Assembly: GCF_008973465.1 (NCBI RefSeq)
Contig: NZ_WBXN01000004.1
Location: forward strand, 2,046,001-2,110,000
Source: Streptomyces sp. SS1-1
Lineage (GTDB): Bacteria; Actinomycetota; Actinomycetes; Streptomycetales; Streptomycetaceae
Direction: 5' to 3'
DNA length: 64,000 bases
Positions 34,121 through 42,240 of this stretch are shown piece by piece. Position numbers and translations under genes: made by a program. A model generated the notes under the pieces. The model was not told the origin of the DNA, searched no databases, and saw only the letters and a program-made list of their open reading frames with translations. Numbering within the stretch: the first letter of the stretch is position 1; every line of letters starts with the position of its first letter.

Positions 34121-34755
34121 GGGGCGGGGTCGTGCTCGCCCTGGTCCGGCATGAGCTGCGATTGCTGGCCAGTATCGGGCTGTGGGTGGCGCGGCGGCGG
34201 CACGGGGTCGCGGGCGGGGTCGCCTTTCCGTACGCGCGGGGGCAGGGCGCGACGATGCTCGGCTTCGGGTTCGTCGTCGTGATCGAGTCGGTCATGATGG
34301 GCGTCCTGCTGCGCGATCATTCCGCCGTGCGGTGGGCGTGGTTCGCGGCCGACGTGTACACGCTGCTGCTCGTCCTCGGGATGCATGCCGCCTCCGTCGT
34401 ACGGCCCCATGTGCTCACACCGGACGAGTTGCTGGTCCGGCGGGCGGCACACGTCGATCTGCGGATACCGGTCGCGGCCGTCGCGCGGGTGCGGCGTGAG
34501 CTGCGGACCACCCATGCGGGGGCCGAGGGTGAGCTGAACCTGGCCGTCGGGGCGCAGACCACCGTGACGGTGGAGCTGGCCGAGCCCGTCGTGCATGCCC
34601 CGCTTCTCGGGCGGCGAGGGCGGGACGTCCGGGTGGTCCGGTTCCATGCCGACGACGCCGCCGGGCTCGTCGCCGACCTGAACGGACTCGTCGGCCTCGG
34701 CGGCCTCACACCGGCTCGAAGCGCACCTTCGCCGTCGCCGGGTCCGACCGCGTGA
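34117..34755 (+). CDS. Hypothetical membrane protein coupled to MerR regulator
   Basis: A 212-residue protein with two hydrophobic segments (MLGFGFVVVIESVMMGVLL and FAADVYTLLLVLGMHAASV, about residues 47-95) and a C-terminal cytosolic domain. The GTG start overlaps the MerR stop by four bases, so both are made from one transcript and the protein may be the regulator's target, perhaps a stress or transport component. I do not recognise the family. The last 50 bases overlap the convergent RNase II-like gene, where the low-complexity tail PSPSPGPTA lies. Confidence 0.7.
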   Translation: MRGGVVLALVRHELRLLASIGLWVARRRHGVAGGVAFPYARGQGATMLGFGFVVVIESVMMGVLLRDHSAVRWAWFAADVYTLLLVLGMHAASVVRPHVLTPDELLVRRAAHVDLRIPVAAVARVRRELRTTHAGAEGELNLAVGAQTTVTVELAEPVVHAPLLGRRGRDVRVVRFHADDAAGLVADLNGLVGLGGLTPARSAPSPSPGPTA

Positions 34756-36142
34756 GACGGACGCGCAGAGGGTCGCCGAGGGGCAGCGGGGAGCGGGCGT
34801 CGACGCGGCCGATGACCGCCGGGGTGCGGAGCTGGACCACGCCCGACGTGGGGCGGCGCTCGTCCACGTCGATCACGCAGGCGTCGAACTCCTCCCCCAC
34901 CCGGTCCTTCAGCAGCGCCGCCTCCACGAGGTCGACGCACTCCCGCTCCACCGTGCCCGCGCGCCGGGCGCCTTCGGTCATACGGGAGGGGAGGGTGTCG
35001 AGGGCCGCCAGGACCCAGTCGGGGACGGGGTCCCCCGCGGTGGCCGCCAGGCAGATCTCCGAGGCGTAGCGGTCGACCAGCCGGCGCAGCGGTGCCGTGC
35101 AGTGGGCGTAGGGGGCGGCCACGGCGGCGTGGGTGGTGAGGGCGGGCAGGTCGCCGTCGCGGAACGGGGTGTAGCCGGCGCCCCGCAGCAGGGTCGTGCA
35201 CTCCTGGAGGAAGGCCGCGTGATGCGGCCGGTGCGGGTCGAGGGAGCGGACGAGCGGGGCGTACGACACGTGGTGCGGCCAGTCGATGCCCAGGGCGCGG
35301 GCGGTACGGCGCAGCCGGCCGACCGCGCCGTCGGGGGCGGCGGGCAGCGTGCGCAGGATGCCGGTGCCGTGGGCCAGCATCAGCTCGGCTGCGGCCATGC
35401 CGGTGAGGAGGGAGAGCTGGGCGTTCCAGCCGTCGGCCGGGTGGGGTGCGCGGTAGGCGAGTTCGTACGTGTGGTCGTGCTCGACGATCTCCTGCTCTGG
35501 GGCGTTCAGGGAGATCCCGCCGCGCTCCAGTTCCAGGCGCTCGCGCAGTTCCCCGATCTCCTTGAGCAGGGCCAGGGGTTCCTCGGCGGTCCCCGCGTCG
35601 ATCTGCCGCTGTACGCCCGCGTAGTCGAGCCGCGCCCGGCTGCGGACCAGGGCGCGGTGGACGTCGACGGCGACCGTACGGCCCTCCGCGTCGAGGTCGA
35701 TCGTCCAGAGGACGGCGGGGCGGTCCCGGCCGGGCAGCAGGCTGGCGGCGTCCTCGCTGAGCACCTCGGGGTGCAGCGGGACGCGGGTGTCGGGGAAGTA
35801 GAGGGTCGTCACGCGCCGGTGTGCCTCGCGGTCGAGCGCGCCCGACGGTACGACGAAGGCGGCGACGTCGGCGATGGCGTACCGGACGCGGTGGCCGGTG
35901 CCCCGCCGGGACAGGTGCAGGGCCTGGTCGAGGTCCGTGGAGCCGGGCGGGTCGATGGTGAGGAAGGGGATGTCCGTGGCGTCGCGTTCCGGGAGGACGG
36001 GGGCCTTCGCGGCGCGTTCCGCCTCGGCCAGGACCTCGGGCGGGAAGTTCGCGGGGACGTCGAGCCGGGTGCGCAGCGCGGTGAGGGCGGCGCGCAGAGG
36101 GGCCTCGGGGGCGCCGGTCACGCGGATGTGGCGGCGGGGCAT
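34706..36142 (-). CDS. RNB-domain ribonuclease (RNase II/R family)
   Basis: A 478-residue exoribonuclease with the RNB catalytic domain. The metal-binding cluster is visible in TIDPPGSTDLDQALHLSR (Asp residues of the active site, about residues 66-85), and YAIADVAAFV and the conserved YAHCTAPLRRLVDRYA block follow. Compared with RNase II it lacks separate cold-shock domains at the N-terminus and has only a short beta-domain at the C-terminus (VDARSPLPLGDPLRVRL). The ATG at 36142 begins MPRRHIRVTG. It is convergent with and overlaps the membrane protein gene by 50 bases. Confidence 0.9.
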   Translation of the reverse strand: MPRRHIRVTGAPEAPLRAALTALRTRLDVPANFPPEVLAEAERAAKAPVLPERDATDIPFLTIDPPGSTDLDQALHLSRRGTGHRVRYAIADVAAFVVPSGALDREAHRRVTTLYFPDTRVPLHPEVLSEDAASLLPGRDRPAVLWTIDLDAEGRTVAVDVHRALVRSRARLDYAGVQRQIDAGTAEEPLALLKEIGELRERLELERGGISLNAPEQEIVEHDHTYELAYRAPHPADGWNAQLSLLTGMAAAELMLAHGTGILRTLPAAPDGAVGRLRRTARALGIDWPHHVSYAPLVRSLDPHRPHHAAFLQECTTLLRGAGYTPFRDGDLPALTTHAAVAAPYAHCTAPLRRLVDRYASEICLAATAGDPVPDWVLAALDTLPSRMTEGARRAGTVERECVDLVEAALLKDRVGEEFDACVIDVDERRPTSGVVQLRTPAVIGRVDARSPLPLGDPLRVRLTRSDPATAKVRFEPV

Positions 36143-36214
36143 GAGTCGAGCGTAGGGCGAGGGGGCCCGGTGGGCACGCCGTACCCTGGGCGGGGTTCGA
36201 TCGAAGGAGTGTCT

Positions 36215-36997
36215 GTGCTTGTCCTGCTGCCGCCGTCCGAAGGCAAGGCCGCGTCCGGCCGGGGTGCGCCGCTGAGGCCGGAGTCGCTGTCCCTGCCGGG
36301 GCTGGCCGGGGCACGGGAGGCCGTGCTGACCGAGCTGGTCGAGCTGTGCGCGGGTGACGAGGACAAGGCTCGGGACGTGCTCGGGCTCAGCGAGGGGCTG
36401 CGCGGCGAGGTCGCGAAGAACGCCGGACTGCGGACGGCGGGCGCCCGGCCGGCTGGGGAGATCTACACCGGGGTGCTCTACGACGCGCTCGGCCTCGCCT
36501 CCCTGGACGCGGCGGCGAAGCGGCGGGCGGCCCGGTCGCTGCTGGTGTTCTCGGGCTTGTGGGGTGTTGTGCGGGTCACCGACCGCATCCCCTCCTACCG
36601 CTGCTCGATGGGTGTGAAGCTGCCCGGGCTCGGCGCGCTCGCGGGGCACTGGCGGGCGCCGATGGCCGAGGTGCTGCCGGAGGCCGCCGGGAGCGGGCTG
36701 GTGCTGGATCTGCGGTCGGCGGCGTACGCGGCGGCGTGGAAGCCGAAGGGTGAGGTGGCCGGGCGGACGGCGACGGTACGGGTGCTGCACGCGCCGACCC
36801 GGAAGGTCGTCAGCCACTTCAACAAGGCGACGAAGGGCCGGATCGTGCGGAGCCTGCTGACGGACGGGGCCGCGCCGAAGGACCCGGCCGAGCTGGTCGA
36901 GGCGCTGCGGGACCTCGGGTACGAGGTGGAGGCCGGGGCGCCCGCCGGGGCCGGGAAGCCGTGGGCGCTGGACGTGCTCGTGGACGAGGTCCACTAG
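36215..36997 (+). CDS. yaaA: YaaA-family peroxide-stress protein
   Basis: A 260-residue member of the YaaA/DUF328 family, which lowers free iron under peroxide stress in Escherichia coli and has a DNA-binding cantaloupe-like fold. Signature pieces are the N-terminal LLPPSEGK, AGEIYTGVLYDALGL and KVVSHFNKATKGRIVRSL. The GTG at 36215 follows AAGGAG by five bases; the GTG at 36209 would overlap that site. The gene is divergent from the RNB ribonuclease and 75 bases upstream of the aldolase gene, with a 13-bp hairpin between. Confidence 0.9.
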   Translation: MLVLLPPSEGKAASGRGAPLRPESLSLPGLAGAREAVLTELVELCAGDEDKARDVLGLSEGLRGEVAKNAGLRTAGARPAGEIYTGVLYDALGLASLDAAAKRRAARSLLVFSGLWGVVRVTDRIPSYRCSMGVKLPGLGALAGHWRAPMAEVLPEAAGSGLVLDLRSAAYAAAWKPKGEVAGRTATVRVLHAPTRKVVSHFNKATKGRIVRSLLTDGAAPKDPAELVEALRDLGYEVEAGAPAGAGKPWALDVLVDEVH

Positions 36998-37017
36998 CCG
37001 TCATTCCGGGGGTCATT

Positions 37018-37049
37018 GCAGTCTGCGCAACGGGCTTTGCGCAGACTGC
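37018..37049. promoter_or_regulatory. 13-bp perfect inverted repeat upstream of the aldolase gene
   Basis: GCAGTCTGCGCAA, a six-base loop and the exact complement TTGCGCAGACTGC. It has no T-tail, so it is better read as an operator or an mRNA hairpin than as a terminator for yaaA. It ends 23 bases before the aldolase ATG. Confidence 0.55.
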
Positions 37050-37072
37050 TTCGCGTCGGCAGGATGTGCGCC

Positions 37073-37705
37073 ATGACATCGGTCCTGGATCTCGCGCCCG
37101 TCGTCCCCGTGGTCGTGGTGGACGACCCCTCCGACGCCGTGCCGCTGGCCCGGGCGCTGGTCGCGGGCGGGCTGCGCGCGATCGAGGTGACCCTGCGGAC
37201 CCCGGCCGCGCTCGACGCGATCCGGGCGGTCGCGGACGCCGTGCCGGACGCCGTGGTCGGGGCCGGCACCGTGCTCACGCCCGGGCAGGTGACGCGGTCG
37301 GTGGAGGCGGGGGCGCGGTTCCTGGTCAGCCCCGGCTGGACGGACGCCCTGCTCGACGCCATGCGGGCGTCCGGGGTGCCGTATCTGCCGGGGGTGTCGA
37401 CGGCGTCGGAGGTCGTGGCGCTGCTGGAGCGCGGGGTGCGGGAGCTGAAGTTCTTCCCGGCCGAGGCGGCGGGCGGCACCGCGTACCTCAGGTCGCTGTA
37501 CGGGCCGCTGCCCCAGGTGCGGTTCTGCCCGACGGGCGGTATCGGCCCCGGTTCGGCGCCGGACTACCTCGCCCTGCCCAACGTGGCCTGTGTGGGCGGC
37601 AGTTGGATGCTCCCGGCGGACGCGGTGGCGGCCCGGGACTGGGGGCGGGTCGAGACGCTGGCTCGCGAGGCGGCCGGTCTCGGCCAATCACCCGCGCAGG
37701 TGTGA
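37073..37705 (+). CDS. eda: KHG/KDPG aldolase (Entner-Doudoroff-type)
   Basis: A 210-residue bifunctional 4-hydroxy-2-oxoglutarate/2-dehydro-3-deoxy-phosphogluconate aldolase. It shows IEVTLRTPAALDAIRAV (conserved Glu-Thr segment), VVGAGTVLTPGQV, and the Schiff-base lysine in VRELKFFPAEAAGG. FCPTGGIGPGSAPDYL is the phosphate-binding turn. The enzyme cleaves KDPG to pyruvate and glyceraldehyde 3-phosphate. The ATG at 37073 begins MTSVLDLAPVVPV; ATG 37064 is in frame and closer to AGGA-like sequence, so the first three residues are uncertain. Its end overlaps the convergent RNase H gene by 18 bases. Confidence 0.92.
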   Translation: MTSVLDLAPVVPVVVVDDPSDAVPLARALVAGGLRAIEVTLRTPAALDAIRAVADAVPDAVVGAGTVLTPGQVTRSVEAGARFLVSPGWTDALLDAMRASGVPYLPGVSTASEVVALLERGVRELKFFPAEAAGGTAYLRSLYGPLPQVRFCPTGGIGPGSAPDYLALPNVACVGGSWMLPADAVAARDWGRVETLAREAAGLGQSPAQV

Positions 37706-38875
37706 GGTGTCGTTGAAGAGCCGCACGCTCGCGTTGCCGTCCGCGTAGTACGCGATCGCGGACAGCGAGGCCGCCGACAGCTCCATGCGGAACAGGGACT
37801 CCGGCGGTGCGCCCAGGGCCAGCCGTACGAGCGTCTTGATGGGCGTGACGTGGGTGACGAGCAGGACCGTGCGGCCCGCGTACGCCGCGATCAGCTTGTC
37901 GCGGGCGGTGGCGACCCGGTCCGCGGTGGCCGCGAAGCTCTCGCCGCCGCCGGTGGGGCGGGCCTGCGGGTCGGCCAGCCAGGCGGTCAGGTCGTCGGGG
38001 TACCGCTCGCGGACCTCGCCGAAGGTGAGGCCCTCCCAGGCGCCGAAGTCGGTCTCGCGCAGGCCCTCCTCGACGGCGACCTCCAGACCGAGCCGGCCCG
38101 CGACGATCGCGGCGGTCTCGCGGGTGCGGGCGAGCGGCGAGGCCACGACCGCCTGGACGGTGCCGCGCCGGGCGAGGGCGGCGCCCACACGCTCGGCCTG
38201 CTCCCGGCCGGCGGCGGACAGGGCCGGGTCGGTGCCGCCGCTGCCGGAGAACCGCTTCTGCGGGGTGAGGGGCGTCTCGCCGTGCCGGAGCAGGACGAAG
38301 GTGGCGGGTGCGCCCATGTCGGCGGGCGCCCAGCCGGACGAGGGGGCCGCGGTCGTACCGGCGTCCCCGGCACCGGTGCCGGCACCCCCGGAGGCCGTCC
38401 CGGTGGCAGCGCTCGCGTCGGCCGCCTCCAGCTCCGCCGTCGAGTCCTGCGCGCTCCACCGCTCCCCGCGCTTGCCCGCGTCCATCGCCTCGTTGGCGAG
38501 CCGGTCCGCGTGCTTGTTCCGCTCGCGCGGGATCCACTCGTACGTCACCCGGCCGGGCGGGAAGATCCGCGCCGCCTCGGACGCCAGCGGCTTCATGTCG
38601 GGGTGCTTGATCTTCCAGCGGCCCGACATCTGCTCGATGACGAGCTTGGAGTCCATGCGGACGTGGACCGTGGCCGCCGGGTCCAGTTCGTGCGCGGCGC
38701 GCAGCCCGGCCACCAGGCCCCGGTACTCGGCGACGTTGTTGGTGGCGATGCCGAGGTACTCGGCGCGCTCGGCGAGGGTCTGGCCCGTGGCAGCGTCGAT
38801 CACGACCGCGCCGTAGCCCGCGGGCCCCGGGTTGCCCCGTGACCCGCCGTCGGCCTCGACGATGAACTCCCGCAC
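37688..38875 (-). CDS. Bifunctional RNase HI / acid phosphatase-like protein
   Basis: A 395-residue fusion found throughout actinobacteria. The N-terminal RNase H domain (residues 1-130) has the catalytic acids in FIVEADGGSRGNPGPAG, NNVAEYRGLV, VHVRMDSKLV and NKHADRLAN and would cut RNA in RNA-DNA hybrids. An Ala/Gly/Thr-rich linker leads to a histidine-phosphatase domain (residues about 195-395) with FVLLRHGETPLTPQKR, whose His is the phospho-acceptor, GLRETDFGAWEGLTF and VTHVTPIKTL. Mycobacterial homologues also have a cobalamin-phosphate phosphatase-like half. It is the third gene in a conserved trio with the zinc-ribbon and Nif3-like proteins, 11 bases after the former. Confidence 0.93.
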   Translation of the reverse strand: MREFIVEADGGSRGNPGPAGYGAVVIDAATGQTLAERAEYLGIATNNVAEYRGLVAGLRAAHELDPAATVHVRMDSKLVIEQMSGRWKIKHPDMKPLASEAARIFPPGRVTYEWIPRERNKHADRLANEAMDAGKRGERWSAQDSTAELEAADASAATGTASGGAGTGAGDAGTTAAPSSGWAPADMGAPATFVLLRHGETPLTPQKRFSGSGGTDPALSAAGREQAERVGAALARRGTVQAVVASPLARTRETAAIVAGRLGLEVAVEEGLRETDFGAWEGLTFGEVRERYPDDLTAWLADPQARPTGGGESFAATADRVATARDKLIAAYAGRTVLLVTHVTPIKTLVRLALGAPPESLFRMELSAASLSAIAYYADGNASVRLFNDTSHLRG

Positions 38876-38886
38876 GGCACCGGCTC

Positions 38887-39630
38887 CTAGAGGCCGGACT
38901 CGGCCGTGCGGACCAGGATGCGGCGGCAGTTCTCGCAGCGCACCACGGTGTCGGGGGCGGCCGAGCGGATCTCGTTGAGCTCGGTGATGGCGAGCTCCTG
39001 GCGGCAGCCCTGGCAGGTGCGCTGGTACAGCTTGGCCGCGCCGACGCCGCCCTGCTGCTCGCGCAGCTTCTCGTACAGCTTCAGCAGGTCGGCCGGGACG
39101 GCGGCGGCGACGACCTCGCGCTCCTTCGTGACCGTGGCCACCTCGGCGTCGATCTCCTCGAACGCGGCGTCCCGGCGGGCGACGGCGTCGTCGACCTTGC
39201 CCTGCACGGAGCCGACGCGCTCGGTCAGCTCGGCGACCCGCTCCTGGGCGGACTCGCGGCGCTCCATGACCTCCAGGACGACGTCCTCGAGGTCGCCCTG
39301 GCGCTTGGCGAGGGAGACGATCTCGCGCTGGAGGTTCTCCAGGTCCTTCGGGGACGTGACGGCACCGGAGTCCAGGCGCTGCTGGTCGCGGGCGGCGCGC
39401 TGGCGCACCTGGTCCACGTCCTGCTCGGCCTTGGTCTGCTCGCGGGCGCAGTCGCTCTCCTCGGTCTGCGCGGCGACGAGCAGGTCGCGCAGCTGGGTGT
39501 GGTCCTTGGTGAGGGACTCGATCTCGGCGTGCTCGGGCAGCGACTTCCGCTTGTGCGCGAGCTGCTGGAGGCGGACGTCGAGGTCCTGGACGTCCAGGAG
39601 GCGGATCTGGTCGGCGGGCGCGGCGTTCAG
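38887..39630 (-). CDS. C4-type zinc-ribbon coiled-coil protein (CT398-like)
   Basis: A 247-residue protein with a long coiled coil (about residues 15-190; rich in Leu, Glu, Arg heptads) and a C-terminal zinc ribbon, CQGCRQEL...VVRCENCRRIL (two CXXC pairs). This family is always near the Nif3-like gene in actinobacteria, and the function is not well established. The best start is CTG 39630: it overlaps the Nif3 stop as CTGA, is preceded by GGGAG, and begins (L)NAAPADQIRLLDVQ, matching the usual family N-terminus. No better in-frame start exists. Confidence 0.88.
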   Translation of the reverse strand: MNAAPADQIRLLDVQDLDVRLQQLAHKRKSLPEHAEIESLTKDHTQLRDLLVAAQTEESDCAREQTKAEQDVDQVRQRAARDQQRLDSGAVTSPKDLENLQREIVSLAKRQGDLEDVVLEVMERRESAQERVAELTERVGSVQGKVDDAVARRDAAFEEIDAEVATVTKEREVVAAAVPADLLKLYEKLREQQGGVGAAKLYQRTCQGCRQELAITELNEIRSAAPDTVVRCENCRRILVRTAESGL

Positions 39631-40481
39631 TTGGGGGCTCCCGTGGAATCGGTGGTGGTGGACGCCGCGTGGGCGGTCCAGGGGTCGGTGACCGTCGCGG
39701 AGACGTGGACCCGCAGGTCCCATCCGTGGCGGTCGGAGATCTCGTCGAGCTGGGCTGCGGCCAGCTCGCACCAGGGCCACTCGGTGGCCCAGTGCGCCGC
39801 GTCGAGCAGCGCGAGAGGACTGTGGGCGACCGCCTCGGACACCGGGTGGTGGCGCAGGTCGGCCGTGAGGAAGGCGTCGACCCCGGCGGCCCGCACCTGG
39901 TCGAAGAGGCTGTCGCCGGAGCCGCCGCTGACGGCGATCGTGCGGACGACGGCGTCGGGGTCGCCGGCGACGCGGATGCCCTGCGCGGTGGCGGGCAGCC
40001 GCTCGGCGGCGCGGGCGGCGAGGGCGCGCACGGTGAGCGGCTGGTCCAGCTCGCACACGCGGCCGAGGCCCCGGCGGCCCTCCGGGTCGGTCGGGTCGGG
40101 CACGAGGGGGCCGGTGACACGCAGGTCGAGGGCGCCGGCGAGGGCGTCGCTGACGCCGGGGTCGGCGGTGTCGGCGTTGGTGTGCGCGACGTGCAGCGCG
40201 ATGTCGTTCTTGATCAGGGTGTGCACGACGCGACCTTTGAAGTGGGAGGCCGCGACGGTCGTCGTTCCGCGCAGGTAGAGCGGGTGGTGGGTGACCAGCA
40301 GGTCGGCGCCGAGCTCGACCGCCTCGTCCACGATCTCCTGGACGGGGTCGACGGCGAACAGGACCCGGGAGACCTCCTGGCCGGGGTCGCCCACGACGGT
40401 GCCGACCGCGTCCCAGGACTCGGCCCGCTCGGCGGGCCACAGGGTCTCCAGCGCGGCGATGACTTCAGACAGACGGGGCAC
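39627..40481 (-). CDS. Nif3-like dinuclear metal-center protein
   Basis: A 284-residue protein of the Nif3/YbgI/YqfO family, hexameric proteins with two metals in a central cavity, proposed to be GTP cyclohydrolase I type 2-like or unknown hydrolases. Metal ligands are visible in LLVTHHPLYLRGTT, ALHVAHTNADTADPGVSDALA and TADLRHHPVSEA. The GTG at 40481 begins VPRLSEVIAALETLWP, the family start; an open frame continues upstream but is Arg-rich shadow. It is the first gene of the zinc-ribbon/RNase H operon and is divergent from the hypothetical protein at 40729. Confidence 0.9.
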   Translation of the reverse strand: MPRLSEVIAALETLWPAERAESWDAVGTVVGDPGQEVSRVLFAVDPVQEIVDEAVELGADLLVTHHPLYLRGTTTVAASHFKGRVVHTLIKNDIALHVAHTNADTADPGVSDALAGALDLRVTGPLVPDPTDPEGRRGLGRVCELDQPLTVRALAARAAERLPATAQGIRVAGDPDAVVRTIAVSGGSGDSLFDQVRAAGVDAFLTADLRHHPVSEAVAHSPLALLDAAHWATEWPWCELAAAQLDEISDRHGWDLRVHVSATVTDPWTAHAASTTTDSTGAPN

Positions 40482-40728
40482 GAAGGACAGGCTACCTGGC
40501 CGTTGTCGGGGGCCGTACCGGCTCCGGGGCGGGCGGTACGGCGTCCGCGTCCGCCTTTCCCGCCGGTCTCCCGGGTCCTCCCCCGCCGCGTGCGGCGCCG
40601 TCCAGCACACGGGTCCCCGTTTCCTCAGGCGAATCGTTCCTGTGCCACCCCTTTGTGTGAAGCGGAACCTGGCCCGCACCTCGGCTGTGCGGGCGAAAAC
40701 TAGCGTCGTGACCGGAGGTGACCGGACC

Positions 40729-41883
40729 ATGACGGCCTGTGCGATCGAGTCCGCGGCGGAGTCCGACAACGGCGACGCGCCTCGGACGCAGTGCGTCATC
40801 ACCGCGGACGGCTCCTACGCCGCCCGCCTCGCGCTGGACGGCGACTGCTGGTTCCCGGAGCGCTGGACCCTGGACGGCCCCGAGCCCTACGCCGTCCCCC
40901 TGCCCAGCCATCAGCCGGAGGAGCCGGGCACGGAGGTGCAGCCGATGGGCGACGGGCGGGTCCTCGTCCGCCGCCCGACCGACGGACGCCATGTCTTCTC
41001 CCTGCTCTACCCGACCGGCCCCGGCACCGGCGAGCTGCTGCTGGGCGCGGTCGAGTGCCCGGACGACGGGACCCGGCTGCGGATGCTGCCCCCGGCGCCG
41101 GGCGGTGAGCGGGCGTACGCGCTGGCGGTGGGGCGGCGCACCAGCACGGTGTGGCTGGTGGCGGGCGGCGCCTTCGGGCCCGAGCGGCTGGCGCAGATCC
41201 CGGGGCGCTGCTCGGGCGGGGTGTGGCTGGACCGGGAGGGGCGGATGCTGGCCCTCGACCGGGAGTCCGGGGGGCGGACGAAGGCCATCGTGGTGGATCT
41301 GGAGCGGGACGGCGAGGTGTCGCCGCTGCTGCAGATCACGGCGGACAGCGACGACCGGGTCCTGCTCGCCGACCCGGACAGCGGGCTGCTGCTCATCGGC
41401 TCGGACGCCCCCTCGCCGGGGCGGCCGCGGCTCGGCTGGGGCGTCCTCGGCAGCACCCTGCCGGTGCGCTTCCCCGAGTCGCTGCGGATGCCGGACCACG
41501 AGGTCACGCCGTTCGCCATCCAGCCGGGCCAGGTGCTGACGCCGGAGAGCTGCGGGGTGGCGCTGCGTGTCGACGGGCCGGTCGGCAGCTGGGTCGGCGT
41601 GTGGCGGCCCGCCGAGCGGACGGTCCGTCACTTCGCGGCCCCTGTCGGCTGGTTGACGGGCACCGGGGTGTGGTCCCCGGAGGGCGAGCTGCGGCTGCCG
41701 TACGCCACCGAGGACGTCCCCTGCGGAGTGGCCCGGGTGGAGGCGCCGGCCGTCCCGGCCGAGGCGGGGACGAGGCCGGAACGCGAGCCCTCGGCGACCG
41801 GGGAAACGGAGCCTCCGGGTCCCGTCGTGACGCGTCCCGTGCCCTTGCAGCAAGCACCCTTGGGCGGTCTTGTAACGAACTAG
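40729..41883 (+). CDS. Hypothetical beta-propeller-like protein
   Basis: A 384-residue cytoplasmic protein of unknown function. It has no signal peptide or span. The sequence consists of repeated short strands with conserved Gly, Asp and Trp (for example TSTVWLVAGGAFGPERLAQI, GVWLDREGRMLALDRES, GVWSPEGELRLPYA), which suggests a beta-propeller. The ATG at 40729 has a strong GGAGGTGA site six bases upstream. The C-terminal 45 residues are a disordered Pro/Glu/Thr-rich tail. It is divergent from the Nif3-like operon. Confidence 0.78.
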   Translation: MTACAIESAAESDNGDAPRTQCVITADGSYAARLALDGDCWFPERWTLDGPEPYAVPLPSHQPEEPGTEVQPMGDGRVLVRRPTDGRHVFSLLYPTGPGTGELLLGAVECPDDGTRLRMLPPAPGGERAYALAVGRRTSTVWLVAGGAFGPERLAQIPGRCSGGVWLDREGRMLALDRESGGRTKAIVVDLERDGEVSPLLQITADSDDRVLLADPDSGLLLIGSDAPSPGRPRLGWGVLGSTLPVRFPESLRMPDHEVTPFAIQPGQVLTPESCGVALRVDGPVGSWVGVWRPAERTVRHFAAPVGWLTGTGVWSPEGELRLPYATEDVPCGVARVEAPAVPAEAGTRPEREPSATGETEPPGPVVTRPVPLQQAPLGGLVTN

Positions 41884-41921
41884 TGCCGGTCGGCGCGACG
41901 CGTGGATCCGGCCCTCGGAGG

Positions 41922-41940
41922 GTTGGTTAGACTCACCCGG
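41922..41940 (+). promoter_or_regulatory. Weak iron-box-like sequence
   Basis: GTTGGTTAGACTCACCCGG keeps the core GGTTAGNCTCACC of the actinobacterial iron box (13 of 19 bases) but loses both ends. It lies 38 bases upstream of the small basic protein. It is far poorer than the box before efeO and may be chance. Confidence 0.25.
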
Positions 41941-41978
41941 CTGTTGGAAAGATCATGTTTACGGGGTGAACCTTACCG

Positions 41979-42146
41979 ATGAGCAACGCCACCACGACCC
42001 AGCCGTCGTCCGAGGTCCAGGAGGCCGCCGGGCACGGCCGGCACCGGGGTCCGGTCTCGGCCAGTGACGTCTCGGCGAGCGACCGTCAGACGGCCCCCCG
42101 CGGCCGTCACCGCAAGCCGGTCGAGGAGACCGGGACGGCGGCCTGA
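41979..42146 (+). CDS. Small basic protein of 55 residues
   Basis: A short gene with a plausible start (ATG 41979) in the gap between the propeller-like protein and the convergent MaoC gene. It encodes MSNATTTQPSSEVQEAAGHG followed by a His/Arg/Gly-rich part (GRHRGPVS, RGRHRKPVEETGTAA). There is no predicted membrane span. The upstream TTACC and GGGGTGA give a moderate ribosome-binding site. A strong terminator hairpin follows, supporting a real transcription unit. The protein family is unknown. Confidence 0.55.
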   Translation: MSNATTTQPSSEVQEAAGHGRHRGPVSASDVSASDRQTAPRGRHRKPVEETGTAA

Positions 42147-42167
42147 GGCCGCACCGGGCACAGCGCG

Positions 42168-42199
42168 CGGCCCCGGTCCTCCCCGGAGGATCGGGGCCG
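42168..42199 (+). terminator. Intrinsic terminator, bidirectional
   Basis: A 14-bp stem (one G-T pair) with the loop CCCG lies between the 55-residue gene and the convergent MaoC gene. It can stop transcription from both sides, although there is no T-tract, as is usual in Streptomyces. Confidence 0.7.
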
Positions 42200-42240
42200 T
42201 ATCCGTGTCCGGATCTCCTCCTGATTCCTGTCCGGACCTG

